Shown piece by piece: positions 48,833 to 63,800 of a stretch of 64,000 nucleotides of DNA. The position numbers were made by a program, and so were the translations under genes. The stretch comes from Onchocerca volvulus (Eukaryota > Nematoda > Chromadorea > Rhabditida > Onchocercidae), in contig HG738139.1 of the NCBI GenBank assembly GCA_000499405.2, positions 5,790,616-5,854,615 on the forward strand. Direction: 5' to 3'. How positions within the stretch are numbered: position 1 is the stretch's first letter; each line of letters opens with the position of its first letter. The notes below the pieces were generated by a model, which saw nothing but the letters and a program-made list of their open reading frames with translations, searched no databases and was not told the DNA's origin.

Positions 48833-50602
48833 TCTCCTTGATACATCTAAGATGTAGAAATGTATTCTTAAAATGCATTAGAAAAAAAAATGTAAATATT
48901 TTGTACCATTTGTATCATTTAGATGTCTTCCTTTTCACTGTTATTATTATGATGCATTTCATTTCATCTTATATCGTTTCGAGTTACATAACTTAAGTAT
49001 AGAATGATTTCCAGCCCAGTTGGAAAATGTGATCCTCTTTTTCTTTCCTCTTGTTCTTGCCTTTTTATCCACTACTTTCCATTTGCTACGCTGTTTTTCA
49101 TTCAACATGATTATTTGTTGTAAATTAATGGGCATTTATTTTCGCCGTGACTCCTTATTAAGTTTCTTGCTTAATGGAATTACACAGTTCCGTTACTTCC
49201 ATTATAAATCCAATTCCTTCATTGTTACCGATATGATATAACTGGCTTTCACATAATTTTTTGTTTTTTTCTTTTAACACTTGAAGAATTCCTAGTATGA
49301 TAAATAAATTGGATTCTTCTTATGAAAGATAATTTTTAAGTGGTCACATTTGTGACGCAAAAGTGATAGATTAGAAAATATGTTCCATCCGCGTTGATCA
49401 ACTGCTCTGGAATCAAATGTCAACTAACACTTATTTGACATTTTAGCTTTTATTCTGTTCACTTGTTTCTCTCATTAGCTAGCTTTAAAATCATGAGTTG
49501 TTGATAAATTTTTGCTTGATTATTCTTTCTTTTACATACTAGCAACGAAATATTTCTAGAAGATTGGCCGAATCAATGATTTGATTAATTAGTGAAGTCA
49601 GTAAGGTATACAAAAGATACTGCTGTTTCGGCGATTACGAATTATGGCTTTATTAAAGGATAAATTATGGTATAATATATTTAGTTACCTGTAAAGAAAA
49701 AAGTCAAGCGAACTTGTAAGAGAAAAGTAGATAAGCACATTATCTAAAGCAGACAGTCACTTTGATTACAAACTGTCTAATTAGGGCTTGTAAAGATTTT
49801 TCAAATGAAAATGAATATGAAAAGAAAGATTGACAAATTTTAATTCTTGTCCAAAATATGGGGAAAACTAATACTACACGAAGGGTAGTGAGTAGAATAC
49901 AAAAGTTTCTTGGAATGCTATGCGATGAATAAGAATTATTTGCCTTATTCAGAATTCAGGATTGCATAATTTGAAAATTAATTGTAAAAAAAATTAAAAT
50001 AAAATGAATCAGAAACACACAGACCTCATAGCATTCATAACAATAACAATGGAATTTTTTAAAATTTAAAATTACAAAAACTATAACTTAATTGTAATAA
50101 GCGAAAGATAAAAGATAAAGATGCATTTCATCAGAACTAAATTTAACCATTATTGATTGCACAAATGCAAAAAAATAGTTAATTTCAACATTTTAATTTT
50201 TTTATTCATAAATTATTACAAAAAATTCTATTAATATTCAATATCAAAATAAGGGGAAAATTAAATTATTTTTCCATACTGTAATTAGATATTTTTAGTT
50301 AAAATTGAACAACATTTAATCTCCATTGCATTTTGAATTTACAACGTTTCTTTTTCTTCGCATATTGCATGCAAATTTGCAAACTATGAATGCATGCGTA
50401 ATGATATTGCGGTTCAGCTCTAACATTACTTTTACCTTCAGTAGCTCATGAAGTCTATGCAATCTAAAATGGCAAATTATTGACCTCCCATATAGTATTT
50501 ATCATATTTTTATGTAGAAGTATTATAAAGGATCATGCATAAATAGTGAAGAAATCCTGTCTAAATTTCTAAAGCCATATAAAGGAATTTAACTATAAAC
50601 AG

Positions 50603-50616
50603 ATACACACACACAC
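50603..50616. repeat. Short (AC)n run
   Basis: About seven CA dinucleotides. Too short to interpret. Confidence 0.9.
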
Positions 50617-50954
50617 AGTGAGTGAAAATTCTAACTGAATATTCATAAAATATATGTTCAAAGATCTCTTCATGAATTAATCGAGAACGATAATTTTATA
50701 ATTTTTTTTGCAGAAAAAAATTTACTTAATGATTTCAGTAAACAGATGACTTTATGATATATGAACTTTATTCAGTTATTTCAATAAAAAATTAAAAATA
50801 TAAAGTCTGATGAAGCCCTGGCTATTGATTTTATGAATGATAAGACGAATTCTGTTCAGTGAAGTATTTAATTCGATTATTTCAAAGAGAAGAAAGCTTT
50901 AGATGATTTAATTCGTTCTATTAGATTCATATTCCACATTCAGCAACTCATCAT

Positions 50955-51068
<114 letters not shown>

Positions 51069-51070
51069 TG

Positions 51071-51113
51071 TGTTTCCACTGCTTCACTAACCAGACTGAG
51101 CTACAGCGACGCG
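51071..51113 (-). repeat. tRNA-like segment (possible SINE head)
   Basis: On the minus strand this reads GTCGCTGTAGCTCAG, then TCTGGTTAGTGAAGC. That resembles the 5' acceptor and D-arm of a tRNA, including a box A-like TAGCTCAGTCTGG (51091-51103). No box B (GGTTCGAATCC-like) or complete cloverleaf follows, so it is not a functional tRNA. It is flanked on one side by the dispersed-repeat body and on the other by the (TAA)n array. Confidence 0.45.
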
Positions 51114-51700
51114 TAAATAAAAACATAGCGTATTCGAATGCAATGTTGTGTCAAAATTTCAAAGCAATAGGTAAGGATTTTCCGATATTAAGATTTTGAA
51201 TTAATATAGGTAAGACGAGTGTTTAAGAATCTTGGGTGGTTAAAGATTTTTGAACAGACGAACATTGCCATTTTTATTTAAATAGATTAGCTGGACCCGG
51301 CCACGCCGAGCTTGGCCGGGTCCAGCTAGTAAATAAAAATGGAAATCTTCGTTGTTACTCTTAACATAACGTTGCAGTTTCTTCATCGATTGCTTTGAAA
51401 TTTTGAAATAACATTGGATTCCAAAAGGCGCGTGTTTTTATCCAAATATATCTATCTTTTTTTACCTGTCACAAGTGTAACAGGTAAAAAAAAAAGTGAG
51501 CGGACTAAATTTATTGACCACGCCTACTTCCTGCATTGTTCATTTTTACACAACTGTTTCAAATTCATCACCGATTGATTTGAAATTTCGAAACAACATT
51601 GCATTCGGATAGGCATGTGTTTCTATATAAATGAGGGCGAATTCTAAGAACTTTCGGATTACGCCAAGCGTGGCCGAGTCCGGCCAGTAGTATATATATA
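51114..51700. mobile_element. Cluster of dispersed repeats with GC-rich hairpin ends
   Basis: Three related copies are visible: one inverted (about 51114-51300), one direct (about 51313-51470) and one more diverged (about 51530-51700). All share a segment of the form ATTGnTTTGAAATTT, then CAACATTGnATTCG, and a GC-rich end. Copies one and two meet head to head at a palindrome, 51288-51303 paired with 51313-51328 (TAGCTGGACCCGGCCA and its complement, 9-nt loop), flanked by matching TTTTTATTTA sequence. The ends read as hairpin then CTAG before T, which resembles the 3' terminus of Helitron transposons, though other families can look similar. No transposase or helicase frame is present, so these would be non-autonomous copies. 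Confidence 0.55.
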
Positions 51701-53021
51701 AATTATTAGCAGCTGTTTTTCGAAGGCAATGAAGAAATTAAAAATTTTCCGAAATTTTAAGCTCACACAAACGTTCATTTATAATGCTTTGGATAGGTCT
51801 GAAATTTTACATGAAATATATCTTTCATAATTGACAAATTAGATTGGAATGAATATTGAAAGGCTTTTGAGAAAAAAACGAATCATCATCAATGTCATCA
51901 ATGCACTCCTATTCGGATAAGGATTCAATATTTCTTATGAAGATGTTTGCTTGCTGACAAAGAAATCAAATTTATTTCAGGATAAATGGACAGTTCGGAG
52001 ATTCTTATGCCTTTAAGCATTTTATTTTCTGAGAACTTCACATGAATTTAAAATTTTTTTTTTTTGCCTTCTTTGCCTCTATTTCTTCATTGAATCCTCA
52101 TGGAATCCGCACACATGGAAGTCCTAAAATCTATATAAATCCATAACAAAAGAAAGCATTCAGACAATGAGTCTAAGTCCAAGGAATAAATAAATGCCTT
52201 AAATCATAGAATTTATCTCTTCAGAAGACAAGCAAAGGATACTTGGCAAGATTTTGAGAAAATGGTGAATTATGCAATAACTGAAGTACTGAATTCAAAA
52301 AAAGAAAAATCTTTAGGACGGAGTGAGAAGCAAGAGGCAAGAAGGCCAAAAGAATGCTTTGGCATGCATTTGCGTGCTGGTAACAGCACGACATTATTTA
52401 AAATCAATTTAAATGCTATTTTTATTGATCTTGCTGCCAAATTAAAAATGTTTTATCATATCATTATCATTTTTGATATCTCTCTTTGCAATATTTCATG
52501 AACATTGAAGAAAGGTCTTCATAGATCAACATCATGCATCTCCTACTGAATAGATCAACAGTTAGCAAACGAAAGAATGATAATTTGATGGAAATAGACA
52601 GTGATCGCTTAATTTTAATTCTCTAATTAATTAGTATAAATTATCTTTTCATTTCAGCTTTGAATGACTGCCTTGTCGGTTGCAACAAGTTCTCGCTGCT
52701 AATTATTGCTTTTCATTTGTGTTGCATACGCAGTGAAATCCTTTTGTTTGCATGTATGCATGTATTTTATTCAGCACTTTTGTATTATTAATGTCAATTA
52801 ACTAATTAATGAATTAATTAATATATTATTCGTATTTCAATGCTCAAATAATTTGAGAGTTTTTCCCCACAATCAAAATAATATAAATTATCGTTAACAT
52901 GCATGAGAACAACTCGACTTATTATAGATCAATGGACTGATCGATCGATGGATTATTATCGAATGACAATACCATACAGCACACATTTCCATCTTTTATC
53001 AAATACTAGCCTATTTTTTTT

Positions 53022-53042
53022 TTCTCTCTCTCTCTCTCTCTC
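53022..53042. repeat. (TC)n microsatellite
   Basis: About ten TC units preceded by a T run. Confidence 0.9.
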
Positions 53043-53062
53043 CCTTAACTTCAATGTCAGTA

Positions 53063-53098
<36 letters not shown>
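53063..53098. repeat. (ATT)n microsatellite
   Basis: About twelve ATT units, 20 nt after the TC array. Confidence 0.95.
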
Positions 53099-54039
53099 CT
53101 GTATCTTTATAGTGTTTGATCATTTATCATTATCAGTAATAGTCCGTAAAAGTTCCGGTTATCACTTATCAAGACTATTTATGGTCATACCAACAAACTG
53201 CATGCAAAACATAGCTTTTCATTAGCTTTTTATTTCTTCTTTGGTCAAAATATTGATAAATCGAATCCGTTGATATTGCCCAATCAATGCGATAATATCG
53301 TTCTGGCTTATTTCAGACCTCTGGGACAAGCAGCATTTCAGTCTCTCTAGGCTGTCAAAGTTGGCTTTGCATAATTCGTTCCTTTCAAAAGAAATTCTCA
53401 AAAGTGTAGTCAATATTACTAAGCTCAGATAAACGATGCATATTTTGGTGTGAATTATCGATTCGATAATTGCTGCCCATTTTCTTTCTACTCTCTTTCA
53501 TACTTCTCATGACATTTCATACTTCCCATGGCTTCTTATGGCCATATCAATCAAAAATTAGAACTTGAGGATCAATTCAGATCTGAAGTCTGATTCAAAA
53601 ATAGTTGTGAATTGAATCACATCAGTGGATTCCTGGAAGAATCGTAAAAATAATATCCGCAACATAAATCGTTACGAATTTTTCCGTTCGATGTTCTTGA
53701 ACTTATCTTTCAATAGTCATTAAATCTAAATTGAGCTAAATCAAAAAACCGCAAATTGTCATCGGCACTCTTACCGTAAGTAGGCATTGTTTACTTACAG
53801 CAAACAGTACTTACGTATCTTGAAAAATTGCTATTCTCGATTATTATTCGCATTTCTGTATTGTTTTAAATTTCACTTATCATGTTAGTATTTGTTTATT
53901 CATTGACTTATGGAAATCTTCAAATTGCAGTAATGGAAGGATAAGAATTAATTATTCATTTTAGTTGTGAGCATATCAAGTAAAAGTTATTTGAAACGAC
54001 AAAATTGTTAGATTATTAAAAACCAATTCCGGATCCACA

Positions 54040-56150
<2,111 letters not shown>

Positions 56151-57131
56151 TTTCTTTGCAGAAATTGTTTTTTCGTATATTTATTTATACATACATCTAC
56201 ATAGAGAAAACATTTATCAATGAATGCAAGATTTCTCTATTTTCTTTTTCTCTTATCAGTTAATCAAATGATAAAAGCCCACTGCATAGCAGTGTATGGA
56301 AGGATATTCATAGCATATGTATAAATGATTTATTGGTGAATGCAAGAAATACCCTTATCATTAATCACTCTTCATATTCATATTAAATGATAAAAATGAA
56401 AAATAAAAAAGTAATATTACGGTGATTACAAATACTTCAATATCAGTCTCATCCCAGTAGAAAATGATTGTCATTGTATGGGTAACAGTGAAATTGTGGT
56501 CATGCCACGAAAAATGTCCGAGATATTGATAATACTATTATCACGGGCCATCCTTGTCATTGTCCCACCAGTCAGATGATGTCAACGATATTCCAACAAA
56601 GTTAATAGTAATACTGTGGAAATTTCTGCGCTATCATTTGCTTCTAAAAAAATTTTAAAGATTTTCAAAATTGGTGCTCTGCAACTTCTTCAATGGATAG
56701 TAATTGATAAGAAGTTCAAATAAAAACTGAAAAAATATTGTTAGATAGCGTTTTATTTCAGTTTAATGAGAGAAAAAGGAATTAATGGGAATGTTGAAGT
56801 GGATTGTGAGCAACTTATAATTCGAAATGAGGTTACAAGCTGCAAAATTGAGGAAGGGAGAATTATGGTCTGACAATGAGCCATAAAAAATAAATAGACT
56901 GCAATTTGCAAGCTTCTGCAGGCTTCTCTTCCCACCGACCTACATTTCAAGCCTGTTTCAGTATTTGCTATATAAGCATCTCTTCCCTGAATTTCCTCAT
57001 AGCAACGTAAACAGAAGACCTCTTTTACAAGGATTCAGTAAGTTTCAAGATTCAATTATTTAATCAATAATTACTTAATTGATTTCTTTGATCTTTCGAT
57101 GACTGAAACGACAATAAATTGCATTATAGTG
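56151..57131. other. Intergenic, promoter region of the His-rich gene
   Basis: Holds the SPR 3' UTR and the promoter and 5' leader of the downstream gene. No supported coding exon is seen. A TATATAAG box and a leader intron are listed separately. Confidence 0.5.
56969..56976 (+). promoter_or_regulatory. TATA box-like TATATAAG upstream of the His-rich gene
   Basis: TATATAAG in otherwise mixed-composition sequence. A leader exon would run from about 57000 to 57037, ending at a GTAAGT donor. The acceptor ATTATAG ends at 57129, two bases before the ATG at 57132. The spacing fits a conventional promoter with a 5' UTR intron of about 92 nt. Confidence 0.45.
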
Positions 57132-57374
57132 ATGGTATCGTCGCGATTTGCCACAATATTACTATTAGCCTTGTTGACAATATCGGTGACAGCATCTGGC
57201 TGGTGGGACGATGACTGGGATGGTCCGTGGCATCATCATCATCAACATCTCGGACACTTTCCGGGACATCATGAACATCACGGACAATTCCCGTGGCATC
57301 ACCGTCAATTCCATCATTATCCACATCATGGCGATTATCATCCACTGGGCCGCGGGGGATGGAGCTGGGATTGA
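57132..57374 (+). CDS. Small secreted histidine-rich protein
   Basis: 80 residues, no family recognised. Residues 1-22 form a clear signal peptide (MVSSRFATILLLALLTISVT, then AS), with cleavage predicted near 22-23. The mature part starts GWWDDDWDGPW and is dominated by 17 histidines, mostly as HH pairs spaced 3-6 residues apart (GHHEHHGQFPWHH). It ends in GRGGWSWD. The layout suggests binding of copper, zinc or haem, or an antimicrobial or cuticle role. That is inference from composition only. I prefer ATG 57132 over the in-frame ATG at 57099, because a GTAAGT donor at 57038 and an ATTATAG acceptor at 57129 would remove the earlier ATG as intron, and because the signal peptide then sits at the N-terminus. 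Confidence 0.8.
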   Translation: MVSSRFATILLLALLTISVTASGWWDDDWDGPWHHHHQHLGHFPGHHEHHGQFPWHHRQFHHYPHHGDYHPLGRGGWSWD

Positions 57375-57870
57375 TATGATATAGATTCAAACTCCATTGT
57401 TAACAGTTACTCAAATGCGCAACAGTTTTTAAAAAGATGATCGTTCCTGTGTTATTCGTGAATATTCACTGCAATATTTTTAAATAAAAAAAAATTTATT
57501 TCACATTGTAATATTATTAACTATCTGATATTATCAGTATGGAGTAATTTTCTGAGATCTATGAAGTTGCTCGATAAAAATTGGGAGCTGATTTCTGGTA
57601 ATTATCTCATTTTCAAAAGTTTTTGGTAAAAGTATTATTATCACTCCTTCTAAAGCATATGACTGGGAAGAATACCTAATTAATTAATGTCCAGACAAGT
57701 CCTCCTTCTGATCTCGTTCGCATAAGTAATGAACACAAAAACTGCATGAAAAAGAATGCAGTATTACATAAAACAACCTGAGATTAACATATTCCAATGG
57801 TTTTAAATTCGAAATATTTTAGCAATAAGTCAATGGTAATAAATCAAAAAGAATTATGGTCATTGCAATG
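57375..57870. other. Intergenic between convergent His-rich and cuticlin genes
   Basis: Two 3' UTRs meet here. No coding exon or RNA gene se en on either strand; A+T-rich with an AATAAA-type signal near 57482. Confidence 0.5.
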
Positions 57871-60800
57871 TCAAAATGACCAGGATGACCCATCACATCG
57901 ATCAAGTTGATCTGGTTCTGCTCCCGGTATAGTACTGTACAGGGAATCATAATTGACAGTTGGTCCAATGTCATCATAGCTCGAATTTAGACTCACAGAA
58001 AAAGTTTCAATTTTCATTTTTTTGTCTGTATCTTTCTCTGGCAGTACTACTCTTTCCAAGTTTCCACTGCGAAACACATCATTTCGTTCGCTCAATTTTT
58101 TCTCAATCGGAAATAAACTGTTCGCGTTGATGGATGCGATAGATGTAATATAATCAGTGTTCTGGATGATTTCATGCCTTTTCAAATCTTCTGAGATTAT
58201 AAATTCATCCTTGTCATTCACTTTAGTAATGTATCTGCAAATAAATAGGAATTGGGATGAAATTTTAATAATATTTTCACTTAAATTATTGAGTATATTT
58301 CGAATATATAAATTTTGTATCTATCCGAATCTCATATTTGAACAGAGAAAAATTGAAATTTCAAAAATAATATCGAAATCATTGATATATACGATAAATA
58401 ATTGTAATGATGTTAATTCTTTTTTAGTGAAAATAATGAAACTACATCAGTAAATTTTAGGCCTTAAAAAAAATTAAAATCCGAACTTGATAAGTATCAA
58501 AAGGACAACAAGGGATAAGGCAGTCAGAATGGCCATCAGCCAAAGTAGATTCGTGTTTGAGAATTGTTTAACGCTTAAAACCGAAAAGGCTGAAGTAGCA
58601 TTAACAGATAGGATGAGGCTAAATTTGACTTCTTCTTCAACAGTTAACGCAGCCAAAAAAGATTCCGTGTTGAGATAAATCTGGCGATAAGCTAATAAAT
58701 CTTTGTGACCAGTACGTGGACATCGAGGTGGCTGCAAATACAATGTTTATGAAGTTTTTTTCTAAGAAAATTACAAGAATTGTAGGCTCTGAAAAAACTA
58801 AAAACTGGATTCAAACTTTTTTTTCTCATGAGCTTTTTTAGTCATGTTGAAAGTTCAGCGAAGTATCAAAATATCAAACAGCATTTGCAAACATACAGTG
58901 AATATCAATCATCATAGGAAATTTGGAAAATATTTTTAAAATCTATATTCAGGAATTCTCTCATTGTGTTGAATTTTAAGACAATTTTCTAAGAAATGTT
59001 TGCCCAAAAAAAGTCTAAAAATTAGAATCAAAAGTTGTCGCATAAAACAATACAGAACTTTAGGGAGCTTATAAGTGTCAAATTTACACAGATGAAACAA
59101 AATAGTAATTTATTAAATTATCGGATGATTCTGGCTACAGAGCGAATAATTTTAAAAAATTGATGGATTTATTACTGTAATTCCTTCACAGCTATCCGCT
59201 TTCCTGATGCATAAGCTGAGCTTGCAGTGAAATGACAGATGTTCCGAATTGAAAAGTTTGAAAACTTTGACATGTGAAAAAGCCATAAGCTTGTCATCGG
59301 CATAAACCACATCACTAACAATATTTGTGTCTGCACTACAACTGAAAATATTCTTTGTTTTTGTTGAATTTTAAAATATTTAAAAATAGACCACATTTGA
59401 ATGGATAACTACAAATATCTATTGAAAACGGAAGAGAGTATATAATCTTCATTCAGAATTATTGCCAATGTTCGGTTTTTGAAATCTTTTCAAATTGGAA
59501 AAAAGAAGTTTGCCAGTATTTTAAATCAATTTATTATTTTGGGGACAAAAATTTGTACCCTTTGCTATCGATAATAATATGCTGTTGTTCGATCTTTGAT
59601 TCAGCATAGCAATCATGGATGTGAAGTCCGTACAAATCCAATGCTTCTGCAATATCTTAATTTTAAAGCAACAGAATTTCCCTAATTTTTTAAAAGAAGG
59701 ATTGGATCATGCAAGAGGGTATAGATTCTTGAGGAATCAAAAAATTTTAATGATTTTCACCTAAATTTTGTTGAAAAAGATCGAATTGGAAAATCAATAA
59801 CTATTACATCTCTCAAATTGCAATATTCTATGATTTCTAAAACAGAATGAATTCTAAAATATATTGAGAATATCCAACGTAGGCATAAAAGAACTTAGAT
59901 GATTAATCATATCAATACAAGTCTGCATCTGTAATAAAAAGATCTAAGTAATGACTGTCTCACGCATCATGAAAAATATCCATATTTCATAATTTAATAT
60001 TACGAAATTTAAAAAATTAAAAAAAGAAAAGAAAAGAAAAAAATCGGCGACCATTTTCACATTCCCATCTGTGATAGACAGTGTCACCAAGTTTAGCAAA
60101 TTGAACCAGAGGTCCATTTGGTGCATCTGCTCGAATCGAATAATTGCATAGTGGTGGTACTGAATTCAGCGGTAATATTTCGGCGACTTTAATATCGCTG
60201 AAATTTACATAAAATTATTGCAATTTGACTTAAGAGATTTCAGAAAAAATTTGACTATTTTCTTAATGTTATACTGATTTAACTAAATAGTCCTGTCAAC
60301 TTGGTAATTATGGCTCTATATTTTGTATTTATCGTTTTTCTTATTAGGAAGATTTCATGAATAAAGTTTCAACGTCAATCAGAGCAAGAATTGATAATTT
60401 CAAAATTGTGATTTTGAAAAATGGTTAGTTAAGAAATTTCTGAAGGAATTTAATCCTTCAAAGAACAGATATTTTTAAATGTTTGATAGAAATATTCATC
60501 TATATTTTTGTCAATCAGACTATTTTACAAATAAATGAGATGAAAAATTATTCTGACCTCTGTAGGCCCAGATCAGTGACCAGATTCTGCTCTTGTGATT
60601 GCTGAGATTGATAGCAATGCGCAACAAATCCTTTATCTGCACCGGTCACTAGCCATTTGTCGTGTATTACATTAATTAATGTCGAATAATTCATTCCTGC
60701 TGGGTTAACCTGTGGGTTCAAATTAATTTCGAAATTCATCTATGAGATGGAAACAAAGCATATCAGTCCAGTAAAAGGTCAACATGAATAGAATCCGCAT

Positions 60801-63800
60801 AATCATTTATCACCTCTATCAATTTTATCAAGAATAATAGCTAATATCATGAGTGACATGTAGAGATTATTGCTACTTTTCTACAGCTCGGGTTTAAAAC
60901 CAGTCATTGTCCACGTCCACGGGTCAAATGTCACGGATGGCTAGAATGATCTTTCCATATTATCATATATTATCAATAATATGAAATATAAATTAACAAT
61001 CGACAAATGGAACTGGATTTTCTGCGTCAAAATTCAGTTTACAGTTTTTCTATCAAATAAATCTATCGTAATTCAATTTCTAGTATGACTTAATCAAATG
61101 CCTTACCGATGCCGTTTCTTTAACATCACATTGTTCAAAACTGATGAATAAGTTGACTTCACGAGTCTCGATATTTTCCCCGAATTGTTCAGCTTGAATA
61201 ACTTTTGAACAACTTTTCGTTGCATTTTTACCTTAAACGAACAGCTTCATTTTAATAATTAGCACGGAAATGAAACCAATCTCCAAAAATTTTTTCACAA
61301 AGACGAAAACAAAATCCGAATTTTTCTGACCTGATAAATGGCCTGGATTGATAAAATGCAAAAGAAATTGTTCAAGTTTTTCAAAAATATTCGAAAATTA
61401 ATCAATAACAAATATTATTTCAATTGGAAAAAAAAAAAAAAAAAACAAGCTGAGAAATGGAATACCCTGAACAGCGATAGTTCCACCAAAGGATTTCAGA
61501 AGTGTAAATGTCACATTGAATCCATTGTTCAAACAATGGACAGTGAATTTCCGAACTGATTCATCCGTTGTCATCGTCATCGGTTTTTCGAAATACGTCG
61601 ATTTTTCTCAAAGTTGATGCATAAATTTTATGAATTTTGTTTTTATTTTTAATTTAAAATAGACATGATATCGAAAAACGATGCCATTGCTTGCTATCTC
61701 GAGCATTCTTAGTATGACAACCTTGCACAATAATGGAATTTTCAACAAGATTTCATTAATGATCATATCAAATTATAACAGAAATTGATAATTAAAGTTC
61801 TTTACTATAATAATTTTGTCATTTTCAGGAATTTCAATCCTGTTGAACGATATAGATTTATTGCCGCTTCTTTCTATCATTCTAATTTTTAAAAATTAAA
61901 AAAAAAAAAGAAATGCGAGAAAGAGACAGACTTTTTGCAATTGTTCGGGCACGCTCTGCCAGATGATTAGCTAATTGGTCCTTTTCAACAGTGGTCACAT
62001 TATAAAAGAAATTCTGATGTTTTTCATCTTTGATAAGTTGCTTTATCAGTTGAGGATTTGTGTCTTCAGTGGATACCACTACTACGGTTGTATTGTTTGG
62101 ATTTAGTAACTAAAAATTAACTTCTTGAATGAAATATTTGAATTTCTAAATGAGATGATCGAATTGCGAAAAAATCGATTTCTTCGTCATATTCTGAGCA
62201 TTTATAAACAAGCGTACCTGTAATGTTTCTTGAAATCGATCATCAGACATACCGCTATTGATTAATATAAGTACATTCGCCACTTCATCTCTACTTCCCT
62301 GAAGTAAAAAAGTTTTTTTTTTTTCAAAAAACATTCTTTTTTTTGAAAAGATTTGCAACTTTTTTTTGGCAAATCGACGATCAAAAATCCTATGGATTGA
62401 TCTCGTTTTTCGAAAAATTGAAAATTTTGTTGAACTTACTCTTCGTTTGCTAAAGCCATATTTCACAACCTTGTGAATGGCATTATCAACATTGTTCAAT
62501 CCACCGAAATATTCAGTATCACCAATATCAGCAAGAAGACAAGGCTTACAACTGTGCTTACGGAATGAAAATTCCAGCACAGGTTCTCGTGTAAATTGTA
62601 CCAATGAAATCTGTTCAATAATACTGGATTAAAATTTTGAAGTTTTATTGAAAATAAAATAAAATTTTTAGTTTAAAATAAAAATTTACAAATTACTTCA
62701 GTATTTTATTTAAACCATTCATTTGTAAATACTTTTTTAATTATGCAAATTTAATAATTTTCACTGGATCCAATCTAACCTGTACTCCATCAGGACCGAT
62801 GTTTCTAAATTGTTCCACAGTATCCATGACAACTTTCACTGCTCGTTGAAAGTGTATTTTACTGATATTACGGGAAGCATCTATTAGGAACAATACGTCG
62901 GATTGTGTTTGATCAGATTGATCGTTTGCTATTGGACACTCATCTACAACGACAATTAATATAAAATCGAAATATTTTTTACATTCAGAAGTTGGTATTT
63001 CTGAAATCCTTTCACGTAATCAGTCAATCACACTATTTGAAACTTTTGGATTGATTGCAGAATTCCACTGATCTATAAATATATCAGAAATTTATGCAAA
63101 AATTTTATATTTAAAAATCATTAGAAAATTTTCACTAAAATATATTTATCTGATCAAATGTGACATTTTTATGTTCCCAAAATTCTAAGAAAATTTCACA
63201 CTGAAAATAAATTACCTCCATCGGCAGCAGAGATGTCACAATAAATCGGTTTGATGGCTTTCATTTCGCTCGTATCTTCAGCTATCATTGATATTTTATT
63301 CAGAGTAACCATTGATGGCTGTAAAGTTCAATTATTGGTAATCGGAAAAGATTAGACCAGTATTAAGCAAGCCATTTGCGATTTTTGAGAAATTTTGCAT
63401 GGAAGGAATTATCCATTACATTAAAATCATTAGGAATGAAAATCATGGATTCTCATCTGCAGATTCCCTTCTAGATCATTCTTTATTACTAGCATAATTA
63501 GAAATCCTGAACTGTTATTTGTGAACACACTCAAACTATGCAGCATTCTTACCAATTTTGTTGCAAAATTCTGAAATTATGTTTTGTCTTTGAGTTTTCA
63601 CTACTTCCTGAAATGATGTTCACCTTATCATTCATTGCTTCAAATGTGATTGGATTTAACGATGGATGTGGTTGAGTAAATTGGGTATATTTTGTTAGTT
63701 CTGGTAACTGAATATTCGATGATGTTATAGATTGAGATTTTGGGACTTCGCTTCCTCTTTGATCTCCTCCAGATTCACTAAACAGTGTATCTGTATTCGA

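Noticed and set aside
57124..57390. 88-codon minus-strand Asp/Val-rich open frame
   Set aside because: Antisense shadow of the histidine codons (CAT read as ATG/GAT) of the secreted protein.
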